Source: Methanogenium cariaci JCM 10550 (GTDB taxonomy: Archaea > Halobacteriota > Methanomicrobia > Methanomicrobiales > Methanomicrobiaceae). From it: a stretch of 64,000 nucleotides of DNA. Numbering within the stretch: the stretch's first letter is position 1; each line of letters opens with the position of its first letter. The position numbers and the translations under genes are program-made. The notes under the pieces were generated by a model. That model was given only the letters and a program-made list of their open reading frames with translations. It was not told the DNA's origin and made no database searches. This document shows, in pieces, positions 10,013 through 19,629 of the stretch. Where the stretch lies: the NCBI RefSeq assembly GCF_001315945.1, contig NZ_BBBG01000002.1, forward strand, positions 157,631 to 221,630. Reading direction: 5' to 3'.

Positions 10013-11260
10013 TATTTGTCACGTTCCTGGTGTGCCCGGTGCGCCAGTATGCGTGTTGCAATCCCGGCGGCATGGGAGACAATCGTCCTTTTTGCCCCCC
10101 CCACAACGGGCCTTCGTATATCTGCTGCATCTCTTTGAGTGCATCAATGATGGGGATCTGCTGCGGGCAGCGTGTCATACATTTCCCGCAGGCCTGGCAG
10201 AGCCCGGCGTTTCCGGGAGCATCCCCCAGCGCCCCTCCGAGGCGGACTGCATACTCGATTTTGGCGCCCCGCCTCTGTACCTGAGAGAGTGGTTGTTCCA
10301 GAGATTAAAACACTCCGGGATATTCACGCCGTAGGGACAGGGCATGCAGTAGCCGCATCCGGTGCAGGGCACCTGCATTGCCTGCCGCCAGGCATCCCGT
10401 GCCGTTGCCATCATGATTTCCTCATCCGGGCTGAGAATGTGGGGTGTTGTCTCACGGGCGGTCTGCAGGTTTTCCGCGAGATGCCCTTCGTCATTCATGC
10501 CGGAGAGCACCACCGTCACCTCGGGATGGTTCATCACCCAGCGCAGGGCGTGGGCGGCAGGGCTTCGCTGCACGACGGCAGCGGCGTAGCTGGCCTCTGC
10601 TGCAGGCGGGACAGCGTTTGCAAGCATCCCGCCCCCGGAGGGTTCCATCACCACCACGGCAAGGTCGTTTTTGGCGGCATAGCGGAGTCCCGCGGTGCCT
10701 GCCTGATGCTCTTCATCCAGAATATTATACTGAATCTGACAGAAGGTCCAGTCCCGGGCGTCCACGATTTCGCGGAAGGTCTCCGGGTCGCCATGAAAGG
10801 AGAACCCGGCATTTTTAATCCGGCCCGTTGCCTCTGCCGTGTCAAGGAAATCCATCACCCCCCCCAGATCAAGGAGTGTGTCCCAGTTATTCCGATCCAG
10901 ACTGTGCAGCAGGTAGTAGTCAATGGAACGGGTTTGCAGGCGGGAACACTGGGCGGATAGTGTCCTATCCATATCATTGCGGCTGTGTGTGGTCCACGGT
11001 GGCAGTTTGGTCGCCACCTTCACCCGTTCTCGGTATTTCCCGGCAAGCGCCCGGCCGACGAATGCCTCCGAGGCGCCCATGTGGTAGGGCACCGCGGTAT
11101 CGATATAGTTCACTCCGGCATCGAATGCTGCATGGATGAGGACTGTTGCCCGCTCCTCATCAATGGCATGCCCCCCCTTCATGGGGAGGCGCATCGCCCC
11201 CCCAAACCCCCCCAGGAGCGAGAGGCGGTCGCCGGTTTTGGGGACGGTGCGGTACTGCAT
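10012..11260 (-). CDS. Aldo/keto reductase with C-terminal [4Fe-4S] domain
   Basis: NAD(P)H-dependent oxidoreductase of the AKR superfamily with a ferredoxin-like tail. The N-terminus MQYRTVPKTGDRLSLLG leads into a TIM barrel with the catalytic-type YIDTAVPYHMGASE, SIDYYLLHSLD and GFSFHGDPE. The tail has CTGCGYCMPCPYGVNIP and, in a second frame, CQACGKCMTRCPQQIPI, eight cysteines for two clusters. Breaks lie near 10235 and at the C7 run near 10098, and the native end is AHQERDK followed by TAA at 10012. ATG 11260 is chosen because it gives the canonical family N-terminus, while the longer open frame upstream has no family similarity. It lies downstream of the proline-degradation genes, but its substrate is unknown. 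Confidence 0.9.
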
Positions 11261-11503
11261 GTCGGGGGTGCTCCTCGGGCTGCATATGGAGAGTCTGGCA
11301 GTGATGGGATAATTATCTTTGCCGCATCTGCCGGTGTGACAATATCTCCCCCCCGGAGGTACTGCCTTGTTTCTCTCCTCCGCCCACCTGCGTTTGCCTC
11401 CGACGGACGGTGTATCTGCATGATGACCCTGTGGGGGGATACCTGCCAAATGGTTCAGATGAACCCGGGGGGGCAGGTCATGATCCCGATGACCAGTCCC
11501 CTG

Positions 11504-12338
11504 TCATTCAGGCGGACGTGTCCGGGCACTTGCAAGGGAGGCGAGATAGATCTCACGCCTGCGGTCGTACGAGCCGTGGTCGTTTCCATAGGGCAGGTAT
11601 TCATCCACCTTCCATCCGGCGTTGGCCATCCCGATCATTGTTTTGGTTCCGAGGCCTTTCAGAAACCCGAAGGTGATGCGTGTGCGTGCCTCAGGGATAG
11701 AGTCCTGCAGCCATTGGATCAGATCCATGTCATGGGTGCCGACAGAGAATTGTGGATGCCTGCGTGAGAGAAGGAATGCCTGCGTTCGGAATGCTGCAGT
11801 AATTTCATTGCGCTGGTTCAGGTCACCGATATAGGCCCCCCCTTCACCAGGCGGACGGAGATTCCTTCGTCTGCCGCCCGGTTGAGATCCGCCGGAGTTC
11901 GTTTCAGATATGCCTGCAGGGTGAGGGTAAAGGTATATCCCTGCTCTGCTGCCTGAAAAGCACCTCCTAAGGTGTCATGTACGAGAGACATGCCCTCCAT
12001 GTCGACTCCTACGGGCACACGTTTCGCCATAGCGTGGGAGAGGATCTGCTGGAGGTATTCATTATATGCCTCCGGCTGTAGGGTCACACCGATGGCAGAA
12101 GGTTTGACTGCCACTGAGGCGTTCAGGTTATGGCGGTGGATGGAAGAGATGGCATCCTCATATTCTCGGACAGCCGTCTCTGCTGCCCCCCCTGATCTTC
12201 TGCAAACTCCCCCAGGGGGGGGTGCAGCCTGCAGGTGATGCCCCCCCGTTCATTGCAGGCCCTGCACCAGGATATCGCTTCATCCAGTCCTGCGAGATGC
12301 CATCGGTTCTTTTTTTGTATCTCTATACTCTTCATCAT
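11504..12338 (-). CDS. Proline dehydrogenase (monofunctional PRODH), frame broken
   Basis: FAD-dependent TIM-barrel enzyme oxidising proline to 1-pyrroline-5-carboxylate. Motifs in order: VAVKPSAIG, VPVGVDMEG, LTLQAYLKRTPADL, SVRLVKGAYIG (frame break inside), VGTHDMDLI, ITFGFLKGLG and the substrate-binding EYLPYGND with YDRRREIYLA. Three frames must be joined, with changes at runs near 12190-12230, near 12115 and near 11840. The ATG at 12338 is supported by gggtga at 12346-12351 about 7 bases upstream, inside the end of the P5C dehydrogenase gene. The gap between the two genes is 7 bp, so they form one operon and one pathway. Length about 275 residues fits a short monofunctional PRODH. The electron acceptor in this organism is not evident. 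Confidence 0.88.
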
Positions 12339-12345
12339 GGTTTTC

Positions 12346-13923
12346 TCACCCTCTGAGTCTCGTCTGTGCCTGTTCACGCATGTAGGAGAGGAGATAATAT
12401 GGGCCACCCACTCCCCGTCCGGTTGAACCACTGCTGTTCCACCCGCCGAATGACTGGTACTCCGGCCATCCACCGGTTGTCGCCCCCCCGTCCTTTCGGT
12501 TGGCATAACAGACACCGAACCGGATCCGGGAGAAGAATGCCTCCACCTCTGCCGGGTCTTTGGAGAAGATGCCCGCGGTCAGACCGTAATCGGTCTCATT
12601 TGCAAGTCTGATGCCCTCATCGATCCCGTTGTACATGGCCAGCACCACCAGGGGCACAAAGAGTTCGTTTTTCATCACGGGGTGGTCATGCGGAATGCCG
12701 GTTACGATGGTGGGTTCTGCAAAATGGGCATAGTGTGTCTCTTTTCCGGAATAACTTTGTCCACCGATGAGAACCTCACCTCCGGCAGAAATGACGGATG
12801 CAACCGCTGCATCAAAACGTTCCTTTGCTTCACGGTTGATGAGCGGGCCGGTGAATACCCCTTTTTCCCGTGGATCGCCGGTGGTGCAGCGTGTCACCCG
12901 CTCGGTCAGTATGTCTGCAAAGGTTGGGAAGACCGCTTCTTCGACGTACACCCGTGAAGTGGCGCTGCATTTCTGCCCGCTGAATCCGAAGGCACCCCGG
13001 CAGACTCCTTCTGCTGCCTGCTTCAGGTCAGCCTGTGCGGTTACAATACAGGGGGGGTTTTTGCTGCCCAGTTCAAGGATCATTGGTTTCGGATACGGCT
13101 GGTGTGTGGTAAACTCCTGCCGCAGCCACATGCCGGCGTCCCGTGACCCGGTAAAGGTCACCCCTGCAATTCCCGGTGACTGGGAGATGATCTTTCCGAA
13201 TGCGGGGGGGCCACTGCCGGTGATGCAGTTCGCCGCCCCCCCTGCAGGCACCCCCCCTGATTCTTCAAGGATCTGGCAGAAGGTGAGCATCGAGAGCGGT
13301 GCCGCAGAGGCCGGTTTCATGATGGCCGTGTTACCGGTGATAAGAGCTGCTGCCGCCGCCCCCCCCGCCCCCCCCAGAACAAGCGGGAAGTTAAACGGTG
13401 AGATCACCGCCCATGCACCGTGTGGGCAGAGCACGCTCTCGTAGCGGTCGGTTTTGGTATCAGCCGGCATTGACCGACGGAACCCTTCATTGTCCCGGAT
13501 AACGCTGGTATGGTATCGCAGGAGTGCCACGGCCTCGCCGACCTCGGCAAGTGCCTCATTCCGTGTCTTTGCGCATTCAAGGGTGATCAGTGCCGCAAGC
13601 TCGAATATTTCCTCTTCCATACGGTCGGCTGCTTCCCTGATGCAGGCACAATGTCTTTCCCACGGGGTTTGTGACCAGTCGGAATATGCTTCCCCCCCTG
13701 CTGCTAGTATTGCAGCCTCGGTCTCTGCCATGCCACACTGCGAGAACGTGCCGATTTTTAGTGTTGGCTCAATAGGTGACCAGACCGTGAAGGTCTCCGG
13801 TGCATGAATCTCCTTTCCTGCCACCCGTGCCGGATGGACCCTGCCCAGTTGTGATTCTGCCGCGACCAGTGCCTCTTCGTATTTACGGTCAATGGCAGGA
13901 TCCTCTGGCCGTGATGTGTACAT
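12346..13923 (-). CDS. 1-pyrroline-5-carboxylate dehydrogenase (aldehyde dehydrogenase family)
   Basis: NAD(P)-dependent enzyme converting glutamate semialdehyde/P5C to glutamate, the second step of proline degradation. The open frame is 525 residues, close to the usual P5CDH length. Visible are the cofactor-site SPFNFPLVLGG, TGNTAIMKPAS, GVTFTGSRDAG, the general-base LELGSKNP, the catalytic cysteine in GFSGQKCSATSR, and the C-terminal GGWPEYQSFGG. Several Gly-Gly and Pro-Pro pairs coincide with G7/C7 runs and probably carry one additional residue. The directly downstream PRODH gene fixes the assignment as P5CDH rather than another aldehyde dehydrogenase. It follows arcA after 134 bp on the same strand. 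Confidence 0.92.
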   Translation of the reverse strand: MYTSRPEDPAIDRKYEEALVAAESQLGRVHPARVAGKEIHAPETFTVWSPIEPTLKIGTFSQCGMAETEAAILAAGGEAYSDWSQTPWERHCACIREAADRMEEEIFELAALITLECAKTRNEALAEVGEAVALLRYHTSVIRDNEGFRRSMPADTKTDRYESVLCPHGAWAVISPFNFPLVLGGAGGAAAAALITGNTAIMKPASAAPLSMLTFCQILEESGGVPAGGAANCITGSGPPAFGKIISQSPGIAGVTFTGSRDAGMWLRQEFTTHQPYPKPMILELGSKNPPCIVTAQADLKQAAEGVCRGAFGFSGQKCSATSRVYVEEAVFPTFADILTERVTRCTTGDPREKGVFTGPLINREAKERFDAAVASVISAGGEVLIGGQSYSGKETHYAHFAEPTIVTGIPHDHPVMKNELFVPLVVLAMYNGIDEGIRLANETDYGLTAGIFSKDPAEVEAFFSRIRFGVCYANRKDGGATTGGWPEYQSFGGWNSSGSTGRGVGGPYYLLSYMREQAQTRLRG

Positions 13924-13966
13924 AATCTGTTCTTTCAGAATTCATCCCCCCCCGTGGAGATCTTTA

Positions 13967-13988
13967 CTGGTCCCCCCCCGGAGACCAG
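13967..13988. promoter_or_regulatory. Inverted repeat between arcA and P5C dehydrogenase
   Basis: The arms CTGGTC and GACCAG enclose a C/G-rich spacer that includes a heptamer, so the true loop is probably shorter. It sits between the arc genes and the proline genes and could be a terminator stem, attenuator or operator. No T-run follows it closely on the minus strand. Confidence 0.3.
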
Positions 13989-14057
13989 ATGCTACGCTTT
14001 ATCACCCGCCCAGACTATTTAGCCCTTTGCCAGACAGAGGGAGAGTCCTTATCGGGA

Positions 14058-15372
14058 TTATATCGGGTCCCGCCTGAGCGGGCAGGTCATACAGTGGGTG
14101 CCACCGCGTCCCCCCCGGCAGAGTTCTGATCCGGAGATCTCCAGCACCTCAATTCCTTCCTGTTCCATACTGCGGTTGGTGTGGGTATTGCGGGCGTAGG
14201 CGACGACGACCCCCCCGGCCGGAGGGCGACCACGTTGTTTCCGTCGTCCCACTGTTCCCGTTCTGCTTCATAGCGGTCGCCGCCGGTGGGGGGGATGAGC
14301 GTCAGCTGCTTTTCCCCCCCGAGGCGTCTGCCACCGCCCCCCCGGTGAAACTCTCCTCCCGCTCCACCGTGAAGGTTGTCCCCCCCTCGTTGCACCTCTC
14401 TTCTCCGGGATAAAGGGAGAATGCCGGGGATGTTTCGATCACCGGCGGGTAGATGGTGGCCGTGCCGGGGTCAAGGAAGGTGAACACCGTGTCAAGATGC
14501 ATGTGGGCACGATTGGGCTGAGGCGGCAGACGATGATGCGGTCAGCGGCATCTGTGGCAAAGAGACGGGATGCGGTGGTCTCGATGGCCTGCGGACCGGT
14601 GCGTTCGCTCATGCCGAAGAGCAGGTTCTTGCGCCGGCATGCATGATGTCCCCCCCGCCTTCCAGAGATGTATTGGTGGCTGTCACCGGCGGGCAACCGT
14701 CACCTGCCGTCTCTCCCCCCCATACCAGAGGGGAATATCGCTCCCGGCAAAGTGGGGGGGATGGTGGCGGTAGACTGCCGCAGCGTTCGCCGTCTCTCCC
14801 CCCCGCCGAACCGGCCAGTGCATCGGGTTCAGGGTGAACCCTCCGCAGAACCATGAAGACGCGTCACGGGTATACATCGAATTCGGGAGCGGTGGGATGA
14901 CAAAATTGTCCGGCTCGGCGGCCGCCACCAGGGACTGCCTCTGCAGCTTTCCTGCCTCTGCTCCTGCGAGTTCAGCGAGCTGCAGGCCTGCGATCAAATG
15001 GTGCACCAGCGCCGCGGGGGGGTCACTTTCCATGAGATATGCATACAGTATCTCTGCAAGAGGTGTGCCACTGCCCGCTGCCTGCAGAACGGAGGCGGCG
15101 AGTTCCCTGCGGCATGCGGGACTCTGTCGGATGCTCTCTTCGAGGAGGTCGGCAAGGTAACAGACCCTGACCCCCCCTTCCTCTTTCATGAGGCGGGTGA
15201 ACTCGTCATGCTCAACGATTGCCCGGTCGACCCAGAGAACGTCGTCAAAGAGGAGTGCGTGCCGGTTTGAGGGGGGGGTGAGGCGGCGCAGTTCGTCGCC
15301 AGGACGGTGTACCAGTACCGTGCGCAGCCTGCCGGTCTCCGAGTACACTCCCCCCCGGTCAGGCATGCTCAT
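14058..15372 (-). CDS. arcA: Arginine deiminase, frame broken
   Basis: Cytoplasmic enzyme hydrolysing arginine to citrulline and ammonia, first step of the arginine deiminase pathway. Motifs in order: [40 protein letters not shown] (key residues), [56 protein letters not shown] and the catalytic-cysteine end [14 protein letters not shown]. All the family's catalytic elements are present, in four frames, with breaks near 14720, 14640, 14520, 14390-14310 and 14215. The start is ATG 15372 or 15366. It overlaps the end of arcC by 14 bp, so translation is coupled. Length about 410-430 residues is normal. Confidence 0.93.
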
Positions 15373-16364
15373 CCTCTTCCTCTTCTCTGCTGATTGACCG
15401 ATAGCGGGCGCCGGTGAAGATCTGGGTGCCGCCGGTGCCTGCCACCATTTCAGGAATATCTCCCAGTGCGCCTATCACGGCCCGTTTTCCGGGAATGCGG
15501 GCAAACCGGCAGGCCGCTTCGACCTTCGGCCCCCCCATCGATCCGGCGGGGAAGTCCCCCCCTGCGCTGAGAAGATCCGGTGAAGCAGAGACGATGCGCC
15601 GGGCGGTGGCGGTCGCCCAGTCTTCGTATATGCCGGTTACATCGGTTGCCATGATGAGGAGGTCGGCCCCCCCGGTCTCACGGGCGAGGAGGGCACTTGC
15701 CCGGTCCTTATCGATGACCGCCTCCACGCCGGTCAGAACCGATCTCCCGTTCGGGGAGTACATCGTCGGGATACCCCCCCCGCCGCCGGTGCAGATGACG
15801 ACGGTTCCCCCCCGCTCCAGCAGCCAGCGGATTGGGCGGATCTCGAAAATCCGTTGGGGGGGTTCGGGTGAGGGGGGGACGACCCGCCGCCAGGCTGCCC
15901 CATCCTGTCGGAACGTCCAGGTATGGGATGCCGCGAGCCGGTCCGCCTCATGACGGGTATAGACCGGCCCGACGAACTTTGTCGGGCTGCTGAACGCGGG
16001 GGGGTCATCCGCATCGACCTCCACCATGGTGAGGAGGGTGGCGAGCGGTTGGTCTTCCGGGAGGAGGTTTCCCAGCTCTTGTTCAATGAGGTAGCCGATC
16101 ATCCCCCCCTCGGTCTCGGCACCGAGGACGTCCAGGGGGGGAAAGACGCCGTCCTCTCCTTTACCGGCGGCTTCCGCTGCCTGAAGGGCAAGAAGGCCCA
16201 CCTGCGGGCCGTTTCCGTGGGAGAGCACGACTTCGTGGGTGGTGGCAACCGGGGGGGCAATCGCCTCTGCCGCCTTGCGCACATTCCCGCGTTGTGCCGC
16301 CGCGGTCATCGGTTGCCCCCGTTGCAGGAGGGCGTTTCCCCCCGAGGGCGATGACGATTCTCAT
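15359..16364 (-). CDS. arcC: Carbamate kinase
   Basis: Transfers phosphate from carbamoyl phosphate to ADP, the ATP-yielding step of the pathway. The N-terminus MRIVIALGG is read from ATG 16364. After a break near 16340 the frame continues as [89 protein letters not shown] and GTQIF. These match the carbamate kinase active site and nucleotide region. Its start overlaps the arcB stop by four bases (ATGA), and its end overlaps arcA. Confidence 0.93.
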
Positions 16365-17445
16365 CGGTTCTCTGTTTCCCCTCCCTTTTCCCTGCAGGCA
16401 TCATCTGCCAGTGTCGCCACCATGATCGCCTTGATGGTGTGCATCCGGTTCTCTGCCTGATCAAAGACGATGGAGTAGGGCGACTCAAAGACCTCGTCGG
16501 TGACCTCCAGTTCCGAGAGGCCGGTGGCACGGAACAGTTTCTCGCCCACCTCGGTCTCCCGGTTGTGCAGGGAGGGCAGGCAGTGCATGAAGCACACATT
16601 CGGGTTGCCGGTGGCCCGGATGAGATCCATTGTCACCTGATAGGGCAGAAGCAGTCTGATACGTTCGTTCCACACCTCTGCCGGTTCTCCCATTGAGACC
16701 CAGACGTCGGTATAGATGAAATCCACTCCAGAAACTGCCTCTGCGACGGACTCGGTGAGGGTCAGCGAAGCCCCCCCGGTTTGGGCTGCGATTTCCCGGC
16801 AGGTCTCTGTCAGTTCCTCGTCCGGCCGGAGTGCGGCAGGCCCGCAGATACGGATGTCCATGCCGAGTTTCACCGCACCGACCATCAGGGAGTTACCCAT
16901 ATTGTTGCGCCCGTCCCCCCCGAGGTAGCAGAAGGAGACTTCCTTTGGCGGGCGGTCTGTGTGTTCGGTCATCGTGAGGACGTCAGCGAGGATCTGGGTC
17001 GGGTGAAACTCATCGGTGAGGCCGTTATAGACCGGTACACCAGCATATGCGGCGAGCGTCTCGACATTCTCCTGAGAGTAGCCGCGGAACTCAATCGCGT
17101 CGTAGAGACGCCCGAGGACACGGGCGGTGTCTTTGATGGACTCCTTGTGGCCGATCTGTGATCCTTCCGGCCCGAGATAGGTGACATGCGCCCCCCCTGA
17201 TCCCGTGCCGCCACCTCAAACGAGCAGCGCGTTCGGGTGGAGTCCTTCTCAAAGATGAGTACGATCTGCCGGTCTTCGAGGTATTTATGTTCCGTCCGGT
17301 TCTTTTTTGCCGCCTTGAGGCGTCCGGCAAGAGCGAGGAGCGCCTGCAGTTCTTCTGCCTCAAAGTCAAGGAGTTTCACAAAGTTTCGGTGGCAGACGAT
17401 GTCGGTGACTGCCTGTCGGGATAGGGATAGTGATGCCTGTTTCAT
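16361..17445 (-). CDS. arcB: Ornithine carbamoyltransferase (catabolic, by context)
   Basis: Phosphorolyses citrulline to ornithine and carbamoyl phosphate in this gene context. The biosynthetic direction is possible in principle. The carbamoyl-phosphate motif [11 protein letters not shown], the HPTQ segment (read across a frame change as FHPTQILAD), [22 protein letters not shown] and the ornithine-loop [11 protein letters not shown] are all visible. The frame breaks near 17195 (C7 run). The start is ATG 17445 because ggagg lies nine bases upstream. An ATG at 17451 is only three bases from that site. First gene of the arcBCA run, divergent from the HD-domain gene. Confidence 0.92.
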
Positions 17446-17595
17446 GAACATTATCCTCCGGTTTCATCTGCCCGCCCTTTTTGTATCATCATTTTTGAGC
17501 AATAAAGGAATATTGCGGCTGAAACCGGGATGTTGATGATAGGCGAAATTTCTCCTGTGATCATATATGGTTTATCCCATTGTCAGCCGTTTTCG

Positions 17596-18235
17596 ATGGC
17601 CGGGTTTTATCCCTTCTGCCGGACATCCTCTTTTCATGGAGAGGCTGATGCCATTCTGCTCCTGCAGGAGCACGTGGTAAAGGAGAGTCTCATGGCCCAT
17701 TGCCGTGCAACCGCGGCCATTATGCGTGCAACGGCCGGGGCACTGGATGAGGATGCCGACCTCTGGGAAGTAATCGGCATCCTGCATGACATCGACTATG
17801 AAGAGGTGGATGGGGGATATGCAGTGCCATGGTAACGCGGGTGCCGCCCTGCTTCTTGCGGCAGGACTGGGGGGGGAGGAGGTGGCAGGCCCGGTGCGCC
17901 GGCACAATTTTGAAACATACGGCGACACCGACACCCCCCCGGTGGATACTGCCCTCACGGCAGCAGACAATATGTCTGGCCTCGTTATCGCCTGTGCCAT
18001 GGTGAAGGGTGGCCGGTTGAGTGAGGTTACGGCAAAGACGGTGAAAAAAAAGGTGAAGGATAAGGCGTTTGCCGCCGGCTGCAATCGTGACCGGATCCGA
18101 AGGATTGAGACATATATGGAACTGCCTGCCTACTATGCCCTCTCGGTCGCCGCCCTGCAGAATATCAAAGAGGATCTGGGGGCTTTCATGATCGTTTTGT
18201 CTCCCTGCGGCTCTGTGGGGGGGGATATAACCTGA
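17596..18235 (+). CDS. HD-domain (HDIG-type) phosphohydrolase family protein
   Basis: About 190-residue soluble protein of the archaeal HDIG family. It shows LLQEHVVKESLMAHCRATAAIM, the metal-binding ILHDIDYEEV, HGNAGAALLLAAGLG, RRHNFETYG and ADNMSGLVIACAMV, with a conserved C-terminal KVKDKAFAAG and LSVAALQNIKEDLG. The frame breaks near 17812 and again near 17940. The start is uncertain: ATG 17596 is in frame, but family members usually begin about ten codons before LLQEHV. The stop TGA at 18233-18235 overlaps the ATG of the tRNA methyltransferase. Substrate unknown. Confidence 0.8.
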
Positions 18236-19059
18236 TGTCCCTCTCATCTCGCTGTGCCGTTTGTATGCCCCCCCCGGAAGCGGCCCGCCGTGTGCCCGAT
18301 CGCTATGATGTCATCGGTGATGTGGCCGTTGTCACCCTGCCCGACGCCTGTTGCCCTATTGTGGGGGGGTGATCGGCCGGTGCATCACCGAAGAGCACCG
18401 CAGCGTCCGGTCGGTCTGTCTGCGCACGGTTTCGGTGGAAGGCACCAGCCGGACGGAGGAGTATGTGGTTATTTATGGCCGAAAGGAGACCGAAACCCTC
18501 CATCGCGAATACGGCTGCAGCTATCATCTGGATGTGAGGTCGGCTTTTTCTCATCCCTCCCTTGCCTCTGAACGTCACCGGGTGAGGGGGGGCTGTGTGC
18601 GGAAGAGTGAGCGGGTGCTGGTGCCGTTTGCCGGTGTTGGCCCGTTTGTGGTGCCTGCCGCACAGCGAGGGGGGGGCGGAAGTGACTGCCATTGAGATAA
18701 ACCCGGATGCATGCCGCTATCTCCGAAAGAATATCCGGGAAAACGGGGGGGTGGAGGATGTGGTCACCGTCTTTGAGGGTGATGCGATGCAGCTGCTCCC
18801 GTCATGCGGAGGGGGGGGATTTGACCGTGCGATTGTTCCCACGCCATACGGGATGAATACCGCACTTGATGAGGTTATCCCACTGGTCAGCAGAGGAGGG
18901 GGGGTGATTCATTTCTCTACCTTCACTGTCCCCCCCGAAGAGACGGATATCCTCGCGGCGAAATTCCGGGGGATGGGATGTGTGGTCAATGCAATGCGCC
19001 GGTGCGGTGATGCGGGCACCGGCGTATCACGTTGGGTCTTTGATCTCCGTCGGCGGTAG
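18235..19059 (+). CDS. Trm5-type tRNA (guanine37-N1)-methyltransferase (Met-10+ like), frame broken
   Basis: SAM-dependent methyltransferase, expected to modify G37 of tRNA in archaea. The N-terminal part is RYDVIGDVAVVTLP and YVVIYGRKETETLHREYGC. The Rossmann part is VLVPFAGVGPFVVPAAQ, VTAIEINPDACRYLRKNI, VTVFEGDAMQLLP and DRAIVPTPYGMN, the last close to the MPTPYG-type motif of Trm5. It ends SRWVFDLRRR. Breaks at heptamers lie near 18365, 18590 and 18670. Start at ATG 18235, overlapping the HD gene stop (TGATG), which indicates an operon. Confidence 0.87.
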
Positions 19060-19629
19060 CTGTTATTCGATAAACAACATCGAATCAGCACCTCATCCCT
19101 TCGGAGACGGGGGAAAATCGGACTTTTTTATCCGTGAAAATCCGTTTTGAGAATGAAGGAATGAATCACCCGAACCTTTCGTTCAGGTCTTGTTCACTGT
19201 TTTTTGTCTAGTGCGGGGCACCGGTGTCATATGCCAAATGACGGGATGATATATGCAACACTGCATATCAAAAGAATGATCACCAGAATATAATGGATTA
19301 ATCTTTGCATTTTTATCACCAGATATGGGAATTTATTATAAGCTGTGGGCCTGAGGACTTTCTATGGTAATGTTCTTGTGTAGGAAATATTTATGTCTTA
19401 CTTCGTTATGGCTTGCCTCAGTTTGTCATCTGTATACAACACCGTCCGCATCCGTATGACGGGAGATTCCCTGTCATCATGGCCTGCAGATCCCGCGTAT
19501 TCTTCCTGAATTTTTGTGGGGTGGGGTGTGTGTTCTGATTCTGATAATGCGACACTATCCCGGAGAAAGTATCTTTTAGGTGTTGGTAATGGTAGTCAGT
19601 GAAAGTCAGCAGTAAGGGAGGGTGAAGAA
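19060..19629. promoter_or_regulatory. 570-bp intergenic region with a 7-bp-arm inverted repeat
   Basis: No gene seen. T-runs at about 19125-19131 and 19199-19206 could terminate the HD-Trm5 transcript. At 19251-19268 there is a perfect inverted repeat, atatgca and tgcatat, separated by four bases. AT-rich promoter-like sequence follows near 19330-19345 (gaatttattataagc). The region precedes the MASE3 histidine kinase by an unusually long leader. Confidence 0.4.

Noticed and set aside
10172..10960. 262-codon plus-strand frame
   Set aside because: Antisense to the aldo/keto reductase, whose motifs are clear.
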